64,000 nucleotides of DNA from Macrolepiota albuminosa (GCA_027475525.1 JAMWFC010000100.1:496001-560000); one strand, 5' to 3'. Shown: positions 32,903 to 44,414, counted from the stretch's first letter. The notes: a model not told the origin generated them from the sequence alone. Numbers and translations are program-made.

Positions 32903-33839
32903 TGATGACGCCCAAAGTTTGGTCAGTAACAAATATAACTATAGTGTTACCACACCAATTGCTTGCGTTGGGCACGCTATAAGTGATTTGAGGGAGTTCT
33001 GGGCAGGTCCCAGAGAACGCGCCTGTGAAAAAGGTGTAAAGTCGGTAAGGGTGTCGGCAAGTGTCAAGCGCTAAGGTAAGCGCCTAAGAAAAATGCGGTA
33101 AGTGAACACAGCAAAAGTGAGCAGTAAGGATACGGTAAGCTTAGCGAGGTCTAAGCGTCGGTAATGCCTGCTGTAGCTGCAAGGCGCGAAGAGGTCGAAA
33201 GCTGGCAATAGTCTGCAACTGCCGACAAGTGCGACGTTGCCGACCGTAAATGAGACTTTGAGCGAAAGGGAGACTGAAGTAAAGGGGAGCAGGAAACTCT
33301 GTACTCGTCTGATGATCATTGTACAAGTCGGTAAGTACTTTTATACTACAAAGAGTTTGCCGTTGCCAGTGGCCAAAGAGCAGTAAACTAGAAAATTTTA
33401 TAAGGGGTAGCTCCAACGGTTTCAGATCCCTGCCATCCATTCAAGACCCTTAGCGGCGTCAGGCAGCAGATCGTGATGCTAAATCATCAATCCATCATTC
33501 TTCTGTCTATCAACATACCTAAGTGGTGTCGGGTGCCAAATCGGGAGCGCTAAGCAATGTCAGCTGCCAAGGTCAAACGCCAAGCTGTCTGTCGGTTTTG
33601 ACAGATCATCAATCTTCTCGCCAAACGCTGTCGTCAGTGACTGATGCCATCTGTCAGTTGTCATTCCTGCTGCCGTCGGCGCTATCATTGATTGGATCTG
33701 CTTCTTGCTGTGTCCAGCCATCGGGAATGGCTTAAAATAGGTAGAACGCATGCGCTAAGTTCGGAACGAGTGCGGCAAGGTTTCCGGAGCCGGTGCCGAG
33801 CCTGCCGTTGATGCGCCTAACCTGTATAGGGTCCTATCA
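32903..33839 (-). repeat. Element F 3' LTR with polypurine tract
   Basis: 937 bp. On the minus strand the tract gttggggggaga (33851-33840) precedes the LTR start TGATAGGACCC. On the plus strand the LTR holds at least six GTAAG motifs between about 33040 and 33330. It also lies directly upstream of the antisense gene and may supply its promoter. Confidence 0.93.
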
Positions 33840-34008
33840 TCTCCCCCCAACTGAAAAATTGACTGTCCTCAGTCACCAAATAAGGCTACCATTACCGTTT
33901 TTGTGACAAGGGGTCCGTGCGTTCTTCAGATTTTGTTTATAGTCCTGGCGCATGAGTTTGGACTTCGTTTCTCCTCCACATCTTTTCCTGGCGCTCTAAT
34001 AAAAAATT

Positions 34009-36404
34009 ATGTCTTTCCGAATTCCAACTCCGCCTCCAGTACCATCCCGTGAGGCTCAAGACGCTGCCTCAGCATATATTGACAAGGCAAACAAGTTTAT
34101 TAGGCGCATCGAGGATGTGGGCGCGGAGGTGCCTCCAAACTTGATCGTTGCTGTGATGAAGCTGTTGGAACGCTGGTATGAAGTTCGCATGCTTGGCGTA
34201 GGGTGGGATAGGGAGATCAAGGTGCGGGAGTGGTGCCGAGCCTGCTATGTTGATAATCGTGGCACCGACTGGTTAGCGCCTTTTTCTTGCTTTGTAGGTG
34301 TTTTTAATCCTTGCCGTGTCGCTAGCTGATTGGGTCCCTAGGCACCTCCTCCTGTTCCGACAATTGAGGACAAGTTGGAGGACATTTTGTCTGGGGCGTT
34401 GCCGATGACGGTAAGCACTCCCGCGCCTGAGTAAGTATCTCTGATTGTTATTTCTAACTTTAGCTGTGGTCTGATCTGTCTCCTCATAGTAAGCAAGAGG
34501 TATTGGCGCCTCTCACCAACCTGCAGGTTGATGCTGAGATGGCAGCAATTTGTGAGGAAGCGCTTGCCGAGGCGTTGCAGGATGCGCAGGAAGGACGCGA
34601 AGCCATTGGTGAGGAGGAGGTCGTTGGCAAGGGGAAGGCGCCTGCCACGAAAAGGCAGGAATCCACAGTCGCTGGGTCAAGCAAAGATTCCCGTGCTGGT
34701 AGTGCCCAGAACCCAGCACTGCTGGCAAGCAGCATGGGTTCCCCAGTCAAGCCGGGTAAGACTTTGAAGAAAAAGGTAAGTTTGGGCATTCTTACCGCTG
34801 GCGACCGTTATTCATCCTATTTCAAGTCTCGTAAGGCTGCTGCCCCTCGTTACACGGTAAGTTTGTTGCGCCAAGGTACTTCCCCTGCTAACCAACTAGT
34901 TGGCAGGCACCAACACAAACCTCCTTTAGCAACACAGAGCTGAAGGGTTTGTTGGTAGCGCAACAAGACGAGGCGGTTTTGGATGAAGGATTGGAGGCGG
35001 GGGTGGTCTTGCCAGAGATGAAGGACAAGAAGACGGCAAGCCCAGCGGTAAGACAAGAGTTCAAGGACTCTCAAGGAGCGGTAAGTGGTTTGACTTTCCT
35101 TACCGCTCATGCTAACATTCTTATAGTGCGACAAGTGCTGGGCCGACAACTACCCAGAGGGGTGTTGGTACCCCACTGGTGGCCAGCCCTGCTACCGGTG
35201 CGGTATGCTGAAGAGGGCTTGCACTCTGGATGGCGCTAAGAGTCGCGAACGCGATGGAGCTCCCAACGCGGTAGTGGAGCGCACATTCAAACGTGTTGTA
35301 CTCGTCAGAAGGGCACGGGAGTTTGTCGAGGGGGAGAAGAAGAAGCAGGCCGCTGGCAACGCGGCCGCAATTAGCAAGAGTTCCCTGGCGCTGCCGACGC
35401 GTCAAGGGGACAAATCCACAACAGTCGGCAACCGTGGCGCTGGAGAGCGCCAAGGGACTATGGTCCCTTCGAAACAACAAGTCTCCTCACCCGCCAAAGG
35501 GAAGGGCAAGGCTAAGCGCGTGCGGGTAGTGGAGTCTCCTCCCCCTACCCCCGAGGACGTGGAGATGGAGGAGCTGGAGAAGGCGCTTGCTGCTAGTCGC
35601 CTACCGCCAAGGGACACCAAAGCCGGGCCCAGCAAGTTGCTCTCCCCAATCCACCTGAGAGGGGCTTCTCTGCCAACCGCTGACAAGGACGACGCAGTAA
35701 TGGACCCGCCACCAAGGGAAGAGCCCCAAGAGGCGGAACCTGCGGTGGCGACAACAAGGGGAGAAGGAAGCCCCCTGGCAATGGCGGGTGATGAGGACGC
35801 GGAGGGGGAGCCAGACGAGACCTTGGCGACCCAGCGCAAAGGCGATGAGGAGGCGGCCCCCACCAAGGAGGCAGTAGTGGGAGAAGGGGAGGGAGCGGCA
35901 GGAGTTGCCAGGGAGGAGCCAGAGTGGCACTGGCTGCCTCCCTACGGTAACATTGCCCCCTGGGAAGTCTCAGACCCTGAGGACGTTGCCGGGCTGGAAC
36001 CAAGGCGCCCCGTGATTGCCAAGATCAATCCTACCTGGACCCCTCAACCGGAACCGACGGTGACTGGCGACGCATTCCAGTGGCTGGGGCAGGACCTCGT
36101 TTACCCAGTCATAGCACTAAATCCTCGTGAGATGTTGATGCGGTATTCGAGGAGGGCGGCAACGATGGAGGCAGCAATGGGGCGAGAGTGGGAGCGAGTT
36201 CAAGGGCAGCTAATGGCGTTAAGGTTGCGCTACGCCAACCTTGGTCGCAGCCTTGGCGTTCTTCGCGACTACCAGGCAGATTGCCAAGCCGCCATGGATT
36301 GGCAGACTGCCAACAACATCTTGCCTGGCGACCTTCTTCCTCTTCGCAACTCCTCCTTGCCAGTCTCTGACAGCTCCTTACCGATGAACGACAATAGTGA
36401 TTGA
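34009..36404 (+). CDS. Antisense six-exon gene in element F: Zn2Cys6-like, coiled-coil protein (713 aa predicted)
   Basis: Exons 34009-34293, 34342-34430, 34490-34775, 34827-34856, 34907-35080 and 35127-36404 join to 2142 nt, a full open frame. The introns are 46-59 nt; four start gtaagt and the first starts gtaggt. All end in AG, and ctaac branch sites are visible in introns 2, 4 and 5. The N-terminus is helical (SAYIDKANKFIRRIEDVG). At residues 289-320 the cysteines are spaced CX2CX8CX8CX2CX6C (CDKCWADNYPEGCW, then PCYRCGMLKRAC), close to a fungal Zn(II)2Cys6 cluster and followed by basic residues. Then comes a long Glu/Pro/Ala-rich part with a KGKGKAKRVRVVE basic patch, and a C-terminal helical segment (about residues 620-690). 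It is convergent with pol, whose stop is at 36837. No in-frame stop is present, unlike gag-pol. DNA binding is inferred only from the Cys pattern. Confidence 0.75.
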
Positions 36405-36836
36405 GCGGACCTTAGCGTAGATAGGCCGCTTTGTCTGTACATATATTTTTGTTGCCGCTCTTGATATATAACTGTTTTTGCCGCCTCCTTGCAGAGTGGA
36501 CGGGTAAGTCTAGTAATCTGAGTTAGCGCCACAGCAGAGAGCGAAGAAAGTATAGCAAAGAGAACGCAAGCGGCAAGTATTCTAAGGTAGGTTTTAGCGA
36601 GGGGAGTTATAGGTGGGGGACTTAGACAAATTTTGAGGAAAAGGGAAATGCTCAGTAAATCATCATAGCAAAAAACCCTTGGCGAGAGTTGCACAGGGCG
36701 CTAAGCGTTGGCGACACGCTAGCGCTGCGACTTGACTATGTAAGGAATTGTCTGTTGGATATAGTACAGTAAGTATCGGCAAGAAAGATAAGTAAGGTAA
36801 GTAATAGAAAGAAAGAGCTTATCAATATAGTCTTTT

Positions 36837-38117
36837 CTAATCATTTTCTTCTTCTTCAACTAGAGTCGGCAAATCATCATCGTCCAATAATTCCGTTTCT
36901 TCAAGTTCCCTTAGTTTGGCGGTGTCGATATCTAGCGCCTCAAGCGGCAAGTCAATTTGTTCTCTGGCGAGATATGGTAATAGGCAAAAAGCGGCAACAG
37001 GTCAGTGTAGGACTGAACCATCTAATTCACAGAGCACGTAAGCGCCTCCACGATTGCGAGAGATAACTACCAAAGGTCCTAGATAGCGAGGGCGCATTTT
37101 CTTGTTGTACGAGGTTTCAATTTTGGAGTTGCGCATAAGTACTAGCGCTCCTCTCGGGAAGTTGTAGTCCTTGATAGTAGTGCCATGCTCGGTTTCGAAT
37201 CGTAGGGCTGCTTGGCAACGGGCGCTAAAGACTACTTCATGAAGTCGCTCCAAATCCTCTTTCCGTTGTTGGAGATCAATTGCTTGTCTGGCAATCAAGT
37301 CGGTAGTCGCTAAGATACTATTAGAGGCTGGCTGAAGGTAGGTTGCTTCTATAATGTCGGCAGGGAGTAAAGGATGGGTGCCAGTAGCCACGTAATAGGG
37401 AGAACAACCCATGCGCTTATGAATCGTAACTCTTTCCAACCAGAATACTGAATACGTCGCCTCACTCCAACGCGACTCGTCGCCATTGACTGCTTTGAAG
37501 AGCGCTTGCCGGACGTCAAAGTGTGGTCTCTCTACCAGGCCATTGGCGCGTTTGTTGTAGCCAGATACTCAAATATGATGGATATTGTATTTCTTGGCGA
37601 GATAAGTTAGCGCTTTGATAATTGGCGCACCGTTATCTGTAACAATTTCCCTTAGCGCTCCCCAACGGCAAATGACGTCCTCAAATAGCCACTTGGCGAC
37701 CGCCTTCGTATTTTCTCTTTGAAGCATTCGAAATTCAGGCCAGTGAATAAGCGAGCAACGACCTTGAATGATGTACTTGTAGCGACCAGATTTGGGCATG
37801 TGCATGGTATCGACGTAGATTTTGCTGAAAAGGGGAGCTGGCGTTGCAACGGTTGGCGGGATGAGCACTTGGCACGTTTGTTGAATTTGGCAGAGGTGGC
37901 AAGTCCTGATGTACCAGGCGATGTCGGCACTAGCGTGTGGCTACCAGAATCGTTCTAGCAGAGAAGCCTGGGTAGCGTACAGACCTCTATGTCCTAACTC
38001 ATCATGCATAGCGCGCAGGACCCGTAAACGACTTTCTGGCTTGATAATCAACTTGTGAGCGCCATCTCAATTTCGTCGCCAAAGGCGGTTGTCGGTAAAG
38101 AAGAAGTGGGTGGCATA
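36837..38117 (-). pseudogene. Element F integrase
   Basis: The zinc domain (HDELGHRGLYATQASLLERF ... CHLCQ) is near 38010-37880. The core has IYVDTMHMPKSG (Asp, 37810), IVTDNGAPII (Asp, 37635) and ANGLVERPHFDVRQAL (Glu, 37540). The C-terminal part has YLGPLVVISRNRGGAYVLCE (37090) and an acidic tail ending at TAG 36839-36837. Only a few stops interrupt it: one after ERFW, one before VSGYN, one at 37004 where CGA to TGA is likely. No chromodomain is seen. All catalytic residues are kept. Confidence 0.87.
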
Positions 38118-39765
38118 TCAGATAAAGGTTGCGTATTGCTTGTCGGTAAGGCCTGCGGGTCGCTTGAGGTCTTGTATCCATTGTTCAACTAGTAACAGAC
38201 GACTGTCTTCTGCCTTTGCCTTGGCGGATTGGGGAACGGCATCGTAGGTCAAGTTTCTGCTGTCTTTTCTTAGCGGATGGGGCTCTTGTACGACTTTGAC
38301 TGGAGGCGAGTTTTGACCGAAAATGCTTGCCGTGTAGAATGTGAGGGGTGCGCTAAAGGTCTCGGGGCGGTAAGGGACAATGGGATGTAAAAATATGCTG
38401 GTAGGCTGTTGCCATCGTAGTAAGGGAATTGGCTGCTGTATGAGGTGCACGAAACTATGTAAGCAGTCAATCCAATCCTCGAAATCGCTATCAGCCTGTG
38501 GGTCCACTGCCAGGTCGCCAGGTTGCCGTGGTCGCCTAGAGAGTCCATCTGGTCCATGGAAAGAGGTCTTGACATGTACCAATTCAAAGTGAAACATTAG
38601 GATAGCGACTACCCACCGGTTCATACTAGCGGATGGCTGGATGTCGGGATTCTGCAGCATGCCTTTGATGTACCTAGCGTCGACTTCAACAATAAGGTTC
38701 CGCATGCCAATCAGATACATCTTTAGCAACCGGAAGGCTTTGAACAGTCCATAGAGTTCTAGCTTAGGCTGACTGTAGCGAGATTCTCTGTCGTTTAGCG
38801 TGATCGACCCAAAGCGGTTGTAGCATCGCTGTTTCCAGTTATTGCTAAGGCACTGGCACAGAAAATAACCAATGGCAATGTACGAGGTATCCACTGCCAA
38901 GATAACTGGGTCGGCAGAGGTATAATCGATGGGGACTAGGGGCTTGGCGTCTTGTAGGGCTTTTACTAAGTCTCGTTGTGCGGTAACCTGGTCTGGCCCA
39001 AATTCAAAGGGCTCGTTGGCACGGGTGAGTTGGTTAAGGGCATGTGTGCAATGGGCAAAATTCTTGACGAATATCCTAAGAACGCCAACGGTACCAAGAA
39101 AGGCGCGTACTTCAGATAAGTCGCGGCAAGGACCCCATCGCTCCAAGAGTGCTAGGCGAGATTTGTCGGGAACGCAACCGTCAGGAGTGCAGATGTGGCC
39201 AAGTATTTTGAATCTTGGCACGCAAAGGAGGAGCTTGTGGCCGCTAAAGGTTCCACCACTATACTTCATACGTTGGAGGACTCAGTTGAGCAACTGGAAA
39301 AATTCCCATAGCACTAAGCGAATGTTGGAGTTGTCGGGATGGGTCGCCGGTAAGCCGTTTACGAGTCGCCAGTCTCTGGGGCCTTTGACGCCAATGTCAT
39401 CAATGAAACTAAGGACATTATGCGGTATCTTGGGTTGGAGGATGAAGGTGATGTCGTCATGGAATATAGGGACTGAGTTTGTCCAGCCCATTGGTAAGGT
39501 GACTAGGTGCAAGGCGCCAAATGGAGTTTGAAAAGTGGTGAGGTCACGGGAAGAAGGGTGTATCAGACGTTCATCGTAGCCAACGTAAAGGTCAAGGGTG
39601 GCGCCACAAATGCGCCCGGCAAAGGACTCGGCAACATGGTCAGGGAAAGGTGGTGCGCCAGAGTGTCGTATGGTAACTCTATTCAGCGGTTCAAAACTGT
39701 GGACTATGCGGAGGTTGCCGTTCTTTTTGAGGACACAGAACCATCGGGAGCGGTAAGAACTATTT

Positions 39766-39919
39766 GAGGGCTCGTAGACGCCAGCCTTTATCTTGGTCCT
39801 AATGATTTGGCAGACCTCGGCTTCGATTCCAGGCAGTAACGGGAGGGCTCGTAGACGCCAGCCTTTATCTTGGTCCTAATGATTTGGCAGACCTCGGCTT
39901 CGATTCCAGGCAGTAACGG
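39766..39919. repeat. Exact 77-bp tandem duplication in F pol (likely assembly artefact)
   Basis: 39766-39842 equals 39843-39919, with mismatch immediately on both sides. Confidence 0.92.
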
Positions 39920-40154
39920 TCGGTTGTGCTCAGTCCACGGCACATGAGGAATGGTCGGGATGACGACAGGCGGGAAGAAATCTATACGTAGACTGCCGTG
40001 TTCTGAGTCCTCCCAGGCAAAGGCTTTGTCTTGCTTAGCGACGAGATCGGTAAGGACGTTCAACTCATCTTTGGTCAAAAATCCTGTGTCGTGCTCCTTG
40101 GCGAACTGCCGCTGGCATTCTTTGGTAAAACGTCCTGTGGGCTGCAAGGGTGGC

Positions 40155-40308
40155 GGTGATAGGCTTCTACTTGGACTGAGCGCATCAAGGGACATTATAG
40201 GTCGACCGACACTTGACACACTGGAGACTCTGGTGATAGGCTTCTACTTGGACTGAGCGCATCAAGGGACATTATAGGTCGACCGACACTTGACACACTG
40301 GAGACTCT
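40155..40308. repeat. Exact 77-bp tandem duplication in F pol (likely assembly artefact)
   Basis: 40155-40231 equals 40232-40308, with mismatch immediately on both sides. It lies only 236 bp from the previous one. Confidence 0.92.
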
Positions 40309-40350
40309 AGCGACCAGCCTTGGATACAGAACAGCCCTAGCGCTGGCACT

Positions 40351-41151
40351 CTAGGGCAAAACTTATCGATTCATCTTAACCACCAGTACCAACCCCTCAG
40401 CACACTCCTTTCATTCACTTTGAAGACCACGGAGGCTCAGAACTTATAGCGCTAACACGACGGCGGGGAAGGACTTTGACCAATCCCCGATCAATACCAA
40501 AAGGAGTTGGTAATTGGCGCTGTCCATCATCGAGGCACTTCAATCAGAAGCGTAAAGGAATCAATGATGACGAGACAGGATACACGCAGACCCGACATTT
40601 GAATCTATCAAAAGATGGTACAATGTTTAGCACCGGAATTAGTGCTCACGGCGTCTGTCGAGGATTCCCCGACTATACCCCGGATGACATGACCAATTGA
40701 ATCACATTAAAAAGTGAGCAAACTCGTACCATTTCTAAGTAGTTTTAGAGTCGCCGTTGGTCGCCGTCACCCATGTGCTGTAGGTCGCCGTTGACAGATG
40801 GCCGTTAGCTACAACTACGAAGAAAGGCGCTAACTTCTAGTGCCGTCAATGGACTTATTTTGGAAAGACCGTAGCGCATAGTATAAAAACTAGCTACTTA
40901 TCATGTATACAACAACGAATCGTAACCTCTTGAGCACCCAAGTTACACTTAGCGTTCAATTCGTGCTAGCTTAGCCTGACTTCGTCACCAAGTTCGGCGC
41001 TAGCTTTGTCTATCTCGTTCTCGTCGTTTACGGTGCCACCTACGGGCACACTACGCTGCGCTATTCGTCTTACTCTCTGTATCTCCACTTAAGCTACGAC
41101 GCTAACCGTTTGCTAGGTAGCATCCAAGGCGCTAACATCTAGCACACCGCC
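40351..41151. other. Unexplained non-coding block inside F pol
   Basis: About 0.8 kb with no pol similarity separates the post-protease linker (ending near 41152) from the pre-RT linker (from about 40350). It contains a plus-strand TATA-like agtataaaaac near 40879 and repeated gcgctaac motifs also common in the F LTR. It may be a solo LTR or a divergent spacer. I found no clean TG..CA ends or target duplication. Confidence 0.5.
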
Positions 41152-42429
41152 CTATAACATCGACTCAAGCACACCGGGACCCTGCCAGGACTCCTCATAA
41201 ACCCGCACGCCAGGCGCTGGAGACGGCGTTGTACTGCGTATACGTCCAGCGCACCCAACCACAGTTGGCGTCATCAGCGGATTTGGTGATAAGGTCGGCA
41301 TGTCGGCAAGAGGGTCGCCAATGATCTGGCGCTCAATTCTAAACGTCTCGGGAGAGTGCATAGCGACCGGTTTTGTTTTAAGCGCAACTGGCTTATATTT
41401 CTTTTTGACTTGTACCCCTTTCCTTTTGGGAGCGTTAGCTTGGTTATATACAGAAGTGGAAAGGGGAACTGTAGCGGCAAGTCCAAGAACGGCAGGAGAT
41501 GGAGCTCCAGGAAGGGTGGTAAGATACGTATCGGTAGGCGCAAAATTTTGAAACGATTCTGAGGCGGTAAGATATAAGTACGCTAGAGCTGAGTTGGTAA
41601 TGTTTGGGTTTTTCTGAGAAAGCTCTGCGTCGGTAGCGGGTAAAGTAGTTAAAACATCTTTGTCAAGAAAAGCAGTTGACATAACATTTACAAGACCAGT
41701 TGAATGGTCATATTCCAGCGTTAGCGCCACATCTCCGTGATCGTTGCCAATCACCTCCTCGATGGTCTGTGAAAACACCGGTGGGGAGGCTCATTGGCAT
41801 GTTGGTCGGTAAATTCCGGGGGCTTAGCACGGGCGCCTTTTCGTTGGCACCGTTCGTCGGATTCCGGAATTAGGGTCGCTAATTGTTAAAGTCGTTTTGT
41901 CGTCGGTAACTGTCTTGACGACTGATCGCGCCAAGACGTCGAAGGGTCTACCGAGAAGCAAATTGTATGCCGGGGAGTGTAAAATGTGAATCTGCAAGTA
42001 GAACGTGATGTTGCCAAGGGTGCAGGGCATGTTCTTAGTGAGGCCTAGGGATCTGTCTACTGTACCGTTAGCGCTCTGCATGTTTAGTATAACTGTAGGG
42101 TCATAAATGAGACCCAAATCGTTAGCGACGTCGGCTGCCATAGAGATAATTTGAGACCCGCTATCCACAATAGCCTCTACCTCGTGCTTGTTGTCGACAG
42201 TTAGCGCTACTGAACGGATAGCGTGTGATTCTTGAGCGACGGTAAGAATGGCCGGGTCTTCTCCATGGTCTACTGACCTAAGATAGGTCTCCACTGGGTC
42301 CACAGAGGTGGCGTTAGCGATGGTGTCAGCAGAAGCGTTATCAGGGTCCAAAGAGTCAACGGTAACAGAAAAACCGGGTAGCGCATCGTTGAGGTCCTCG
42401 ACTTCGGCAACGGTTGTTTCCAAGGGTCG
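41152..42429 (-). pseudogene. Element F aspartic protease and linker
   Basis: The active site reads VEAIVDSGSQIISMAADV (about 42165), followed by SPAYNLLLGRPFDVLARS (41950), a normal retropepsin layout. A linker with KRKGVQVKKKYKPVALKTKP (41400) follows. The frame is continuous with gag except for one TGA at 42432-42430, and small indels lie near 41800. Cleavage of Gag-Pol is the family role. Confidence 0.85.
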
Positions 42430-44385
42430 TCAGGGAGTGACAGCGGTCTTGACTTGGTTGCAAACATCGGGAGCAATGCTGCAGAGTTCTTCAACTGACA
42501 AGGTGACGGCGGTTTTCATAATGCGGCTAAAGACGTGATTTGATTTTTCGATGTCAAAAATGGGCGCGGTAGGTCGGTAACCACCTTCAGGACGCTTCTC
42601 AGGAGCGGCAAAATTTCGCTGTGCGGGTGCATGATAACAGTCGGGAATCCCTGAATAGGGATGGAGGGGCAGCAAGGGCGGTTCGGATGCGGCAGAGGAC
42701 GACGATGGTTCTGGTGTGGTAGCTGGTGGAGCGGCGGGAGCAGAAGTTGGTAACTTGCTAGCAGGAGGCATTGGCTTATATCCTTTAAGAGGCTGCTTAG
42801 GCTGCTTAACTTCAACACCATCAAAAACCTGATTCTTAAGCAAATCCAGCTCCTGTTGTAGCTTGGCGATATGCTCTTCCCGCGAGAAAGTAGGATGGTC
42901 GCCAACGCTGTTGAAGTGTAAGACCTCGTGGATCATTTGCTGTTGGGTCGCCTGTTCAGGGTGAGGGTTGGCATTGCCAGAAAGCGTGCCGGTAACAATT
43001 TGTCCTGGGTTGCGCCTGTGCCATTCATCAACTCGCTCCTGGAAGGACTTCTTGTCCAGGTAGTTGGGGATGGTGGCGCCAGAGGTAAGAACTATCTTGC
43101 CGTCGATAGCCCTTTGGATTCTTCCTTGCCAAATATAATTTTCGAGGGTGGCGCAGCGTCCTCTAGTCATAGTGTGGCCAATTTCCCCGCAAAAGTGGCA
43201 AGGGCCTGGCGCAGCTACGTTGGCAGGTCGGTTAGCGAGATTGGTGGTAATCATAGTTTCGATACGAGTCATAGCGGAGGCGACGGCAGCGGTAACAGCA
43301 GCATTGAGATCCTCCTTCTTAACGAAGTCGGTAGTAGGAGGTGGGATGGGAATTATACCGTTAGTTCGCTCAGGGGGTGGGCTCGTCCTAGCACGTTGCA
43401 ACCCAACGCCAGTGTCTGTTCCCTTGAGAACCCACTTACCGGCTTCAAAGACGTCGGCAACATTATATGGCTCATCTGGATGGTGGTCCTGATGAACTAT
43501 TTCTAGGCGACGAGCAATGCGAGTCCAAAGTGAAGTCGGGATGCCTTGTTGGAACAGGCGATGTTCCTCGTTGATATAGAGCTTGCCGTTTTGCACTAAC
43601 CACCTAGCAATCTTTTGGAATTTGCAGTAATACATTGAGAAGGCGCCAAGAGATGATGTGCCATTGTCGAAAGATTCATGGACGAGTTTCTGCAGCTCGT
43701 TTACCAAGTATCGGGTAGCTTCTTCAGCACCAGGGTACAACTGAATTACTGCCGTCTTCCAGTCCTCATACGAGGCGCCTCGGGCGGGAGCTGTTGGTGT
43801 GGCGGGAACGAGTGCTGCAAACTCGGAAAGACCTGTCCAAGTTTCTGCCGTGTCATATGATACGTATCTTGCCATGTACTCCTTCATCTGCGTGTGGTCG
43901 GTAACGTTACAATCTCTGAATAAATACTCTAATTCCTTGAAATACTGGGAGAGCTCTCGTGGCTTGGACTTGTCCCATTTTGGTGCTGAGAAGTGGTTGC
44001 GTGGCGGCATGCGCTGAACTGGTTGTTCCATGGCGACTGTGTTGGCGAGTTTGGTTAGCGGAGGTGGGGAAGGGGTTCTGGGTGTTGGCGATGGGGTAAG
44101 CGAAATGATGAGTTGAGAAAGAGGCGTTAAAGGAGTGCTGGGGGTAACTGGTTGCGGTACGGCAAGTGGCGACGCTAAGAGGTCGTCGGCGCTAAAGTCA
44201 AGAGAACACGGGAAGAGATCAGGAAATTTGTCTACAGTGGCGTTCTGTAGTTCCTGTGCAAGAGAGAGACCCGGTAAGGCACCAGGTGGTTGTGGAGTTG
44301 ATGGGTAGGAAGGAGCAAAGCCTTCTGCCGACTGCTCTAGCAGGCGGCGCCTACGCTGGAGACGGGTTTCTGGCGGAATTCTGCC
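42430..44385 (-). CDS. gag: Element F gag
   Basis: There are 533 codons from ATG 44031, but the same frame is open upstream to 44385 with element-like sequence (PSTPLTPLSQLIISLTPSP), so the true start may be further upstream or non-AUG. The capsid-like region is at about 43980-43400 (FSAPKWDKSKPRELSQYFKE, LFQQGIPTSLWTRIARRLE). The zinc knuckle is C-HF-C-GEIG-H-TMTRGR-C at about 43200, and a Pro/Ser-rich C-terminus follows. It ends at TGA 42432-42430, in frame with protease, so either readthrough or a CGA to TGA mutation separates gag from pol. It is uninterrupted, unlike every other gag here. Confidence 0.85.
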   Translation of the reverse strand, partial: GRIPPETRLQRRRRLLEQSAEGFAPSYPSTPQPPGALPGLSLAQELQNATVDKFPDLFPCSLDFSADDLLASPLAVPQPVTPSTPLTPLSQLIISLTPSPTPRTPSPPPLTKLANTVAMEQPVQRMPPRNHFSAPKWDKSKPRELSQYFKELEYLFRDCNVTDHTQMKEYMARYVSYDTAETWTGLSEFAALVPATPTAPARGASYEDWKTAVIQLYPGAEEATRYLVNELQKLVHESFDNGTSSLGAFSMYYCKFQKIARWLVQNGKLYINEEHRLFQQGIPTSLWTRIARRLEIVHQDHHPDEPYNVADVFEAGKWVLKGTDTGVGLQRARTSPPPERTNGIIPIPPPTTDFVKKEDLNAAVTAAVASAMTRIETMITTNLANRPANVAAPGPCHFCGEIGHTMTRGRCATLENYIWQGRIQRAIDGKIVLTSGATIPNYLDKKSFQERVDEWHRRNPGQIVTGTLSGNANPHPEQATQQQMIHEVLHFNSVGDHPTFSREEHIAKLQQELDLLKNQVFDGVEVKQPKQPLKGYKPMPPASKLPTSAPAAPPATTPEPSSSSAASEPPLLPLHPYSGIPDCYHAPAQRNFAAPEKRPEGGYRPTAPIFDIEKSNHVFSRIMKTAVTLSVEELCSIAPDVCNQVKTAVTP

Positions 44386-44395
44386 CTAGAGATCC

Positions 44396-44412
44396 CTTGC
44401 GGTGGGCTCCAA
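44396..44412 (-). other. Candidate primer binding site of element F
   Basis: Directly inside the 5' LTR the minus strand reads aat then TGGAGCCCACCGCAAGG, starting with TGG as expected for pairing with a tRNA CCA end. Which tRNA is not determined. Confidence 0.45.
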
Positions 44413-44414
44413 TT

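Larger units (their letters stand above)
38118..40350 (-). pseudogene. pol: Element F reverse transcriptase and RNase H
   Basis: The pre-RT linker (FLTKDELNVLTDLVAKQDKA) lies near 40075. RT has RWFCVLKKNGNLRIVHSFEP (39750), LVTLPMGWTNSVPIFHDDI (39500) and the catalytic FIDDIGVKGP (39400), the Phe/Ile variant of YLDD. RNase H reads AVDTSYIAIGYFLCQ (38900), ESRYSQPKLELYGLFKAFRL (38790) and VEVDARYIKGML (38690), within a 383-codon stretch open from 39269 to 38118. Two exact 77-bp duplications (39766-39919 and 40155-40308) cause apparent frame breaks that vanish when one copy is dropped. Real damage is limited to a stop near 39282. Confidence 0.88.

Noticed and set aside
33071..33440. Minus-strand frames in the F LTR, repeated at 44583-44952
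   Set aside because: Duplicated only because the LTR is duplicated; they carry no recognisable domain.
35402..36003. Long minus-strand frames opposite the antisense gene of F
   Set aside because: Shadows of the GC-rich exon 6. The spliced plus-strand gene explains the region and has proper splice sites.
36269..36694. 141-aa minus-strand frame between pol end and antisense gene
   Set aside because: Overlaps exon 6 and the convergent 3' ends; pol already stops at 36837 and no similarity is seen.
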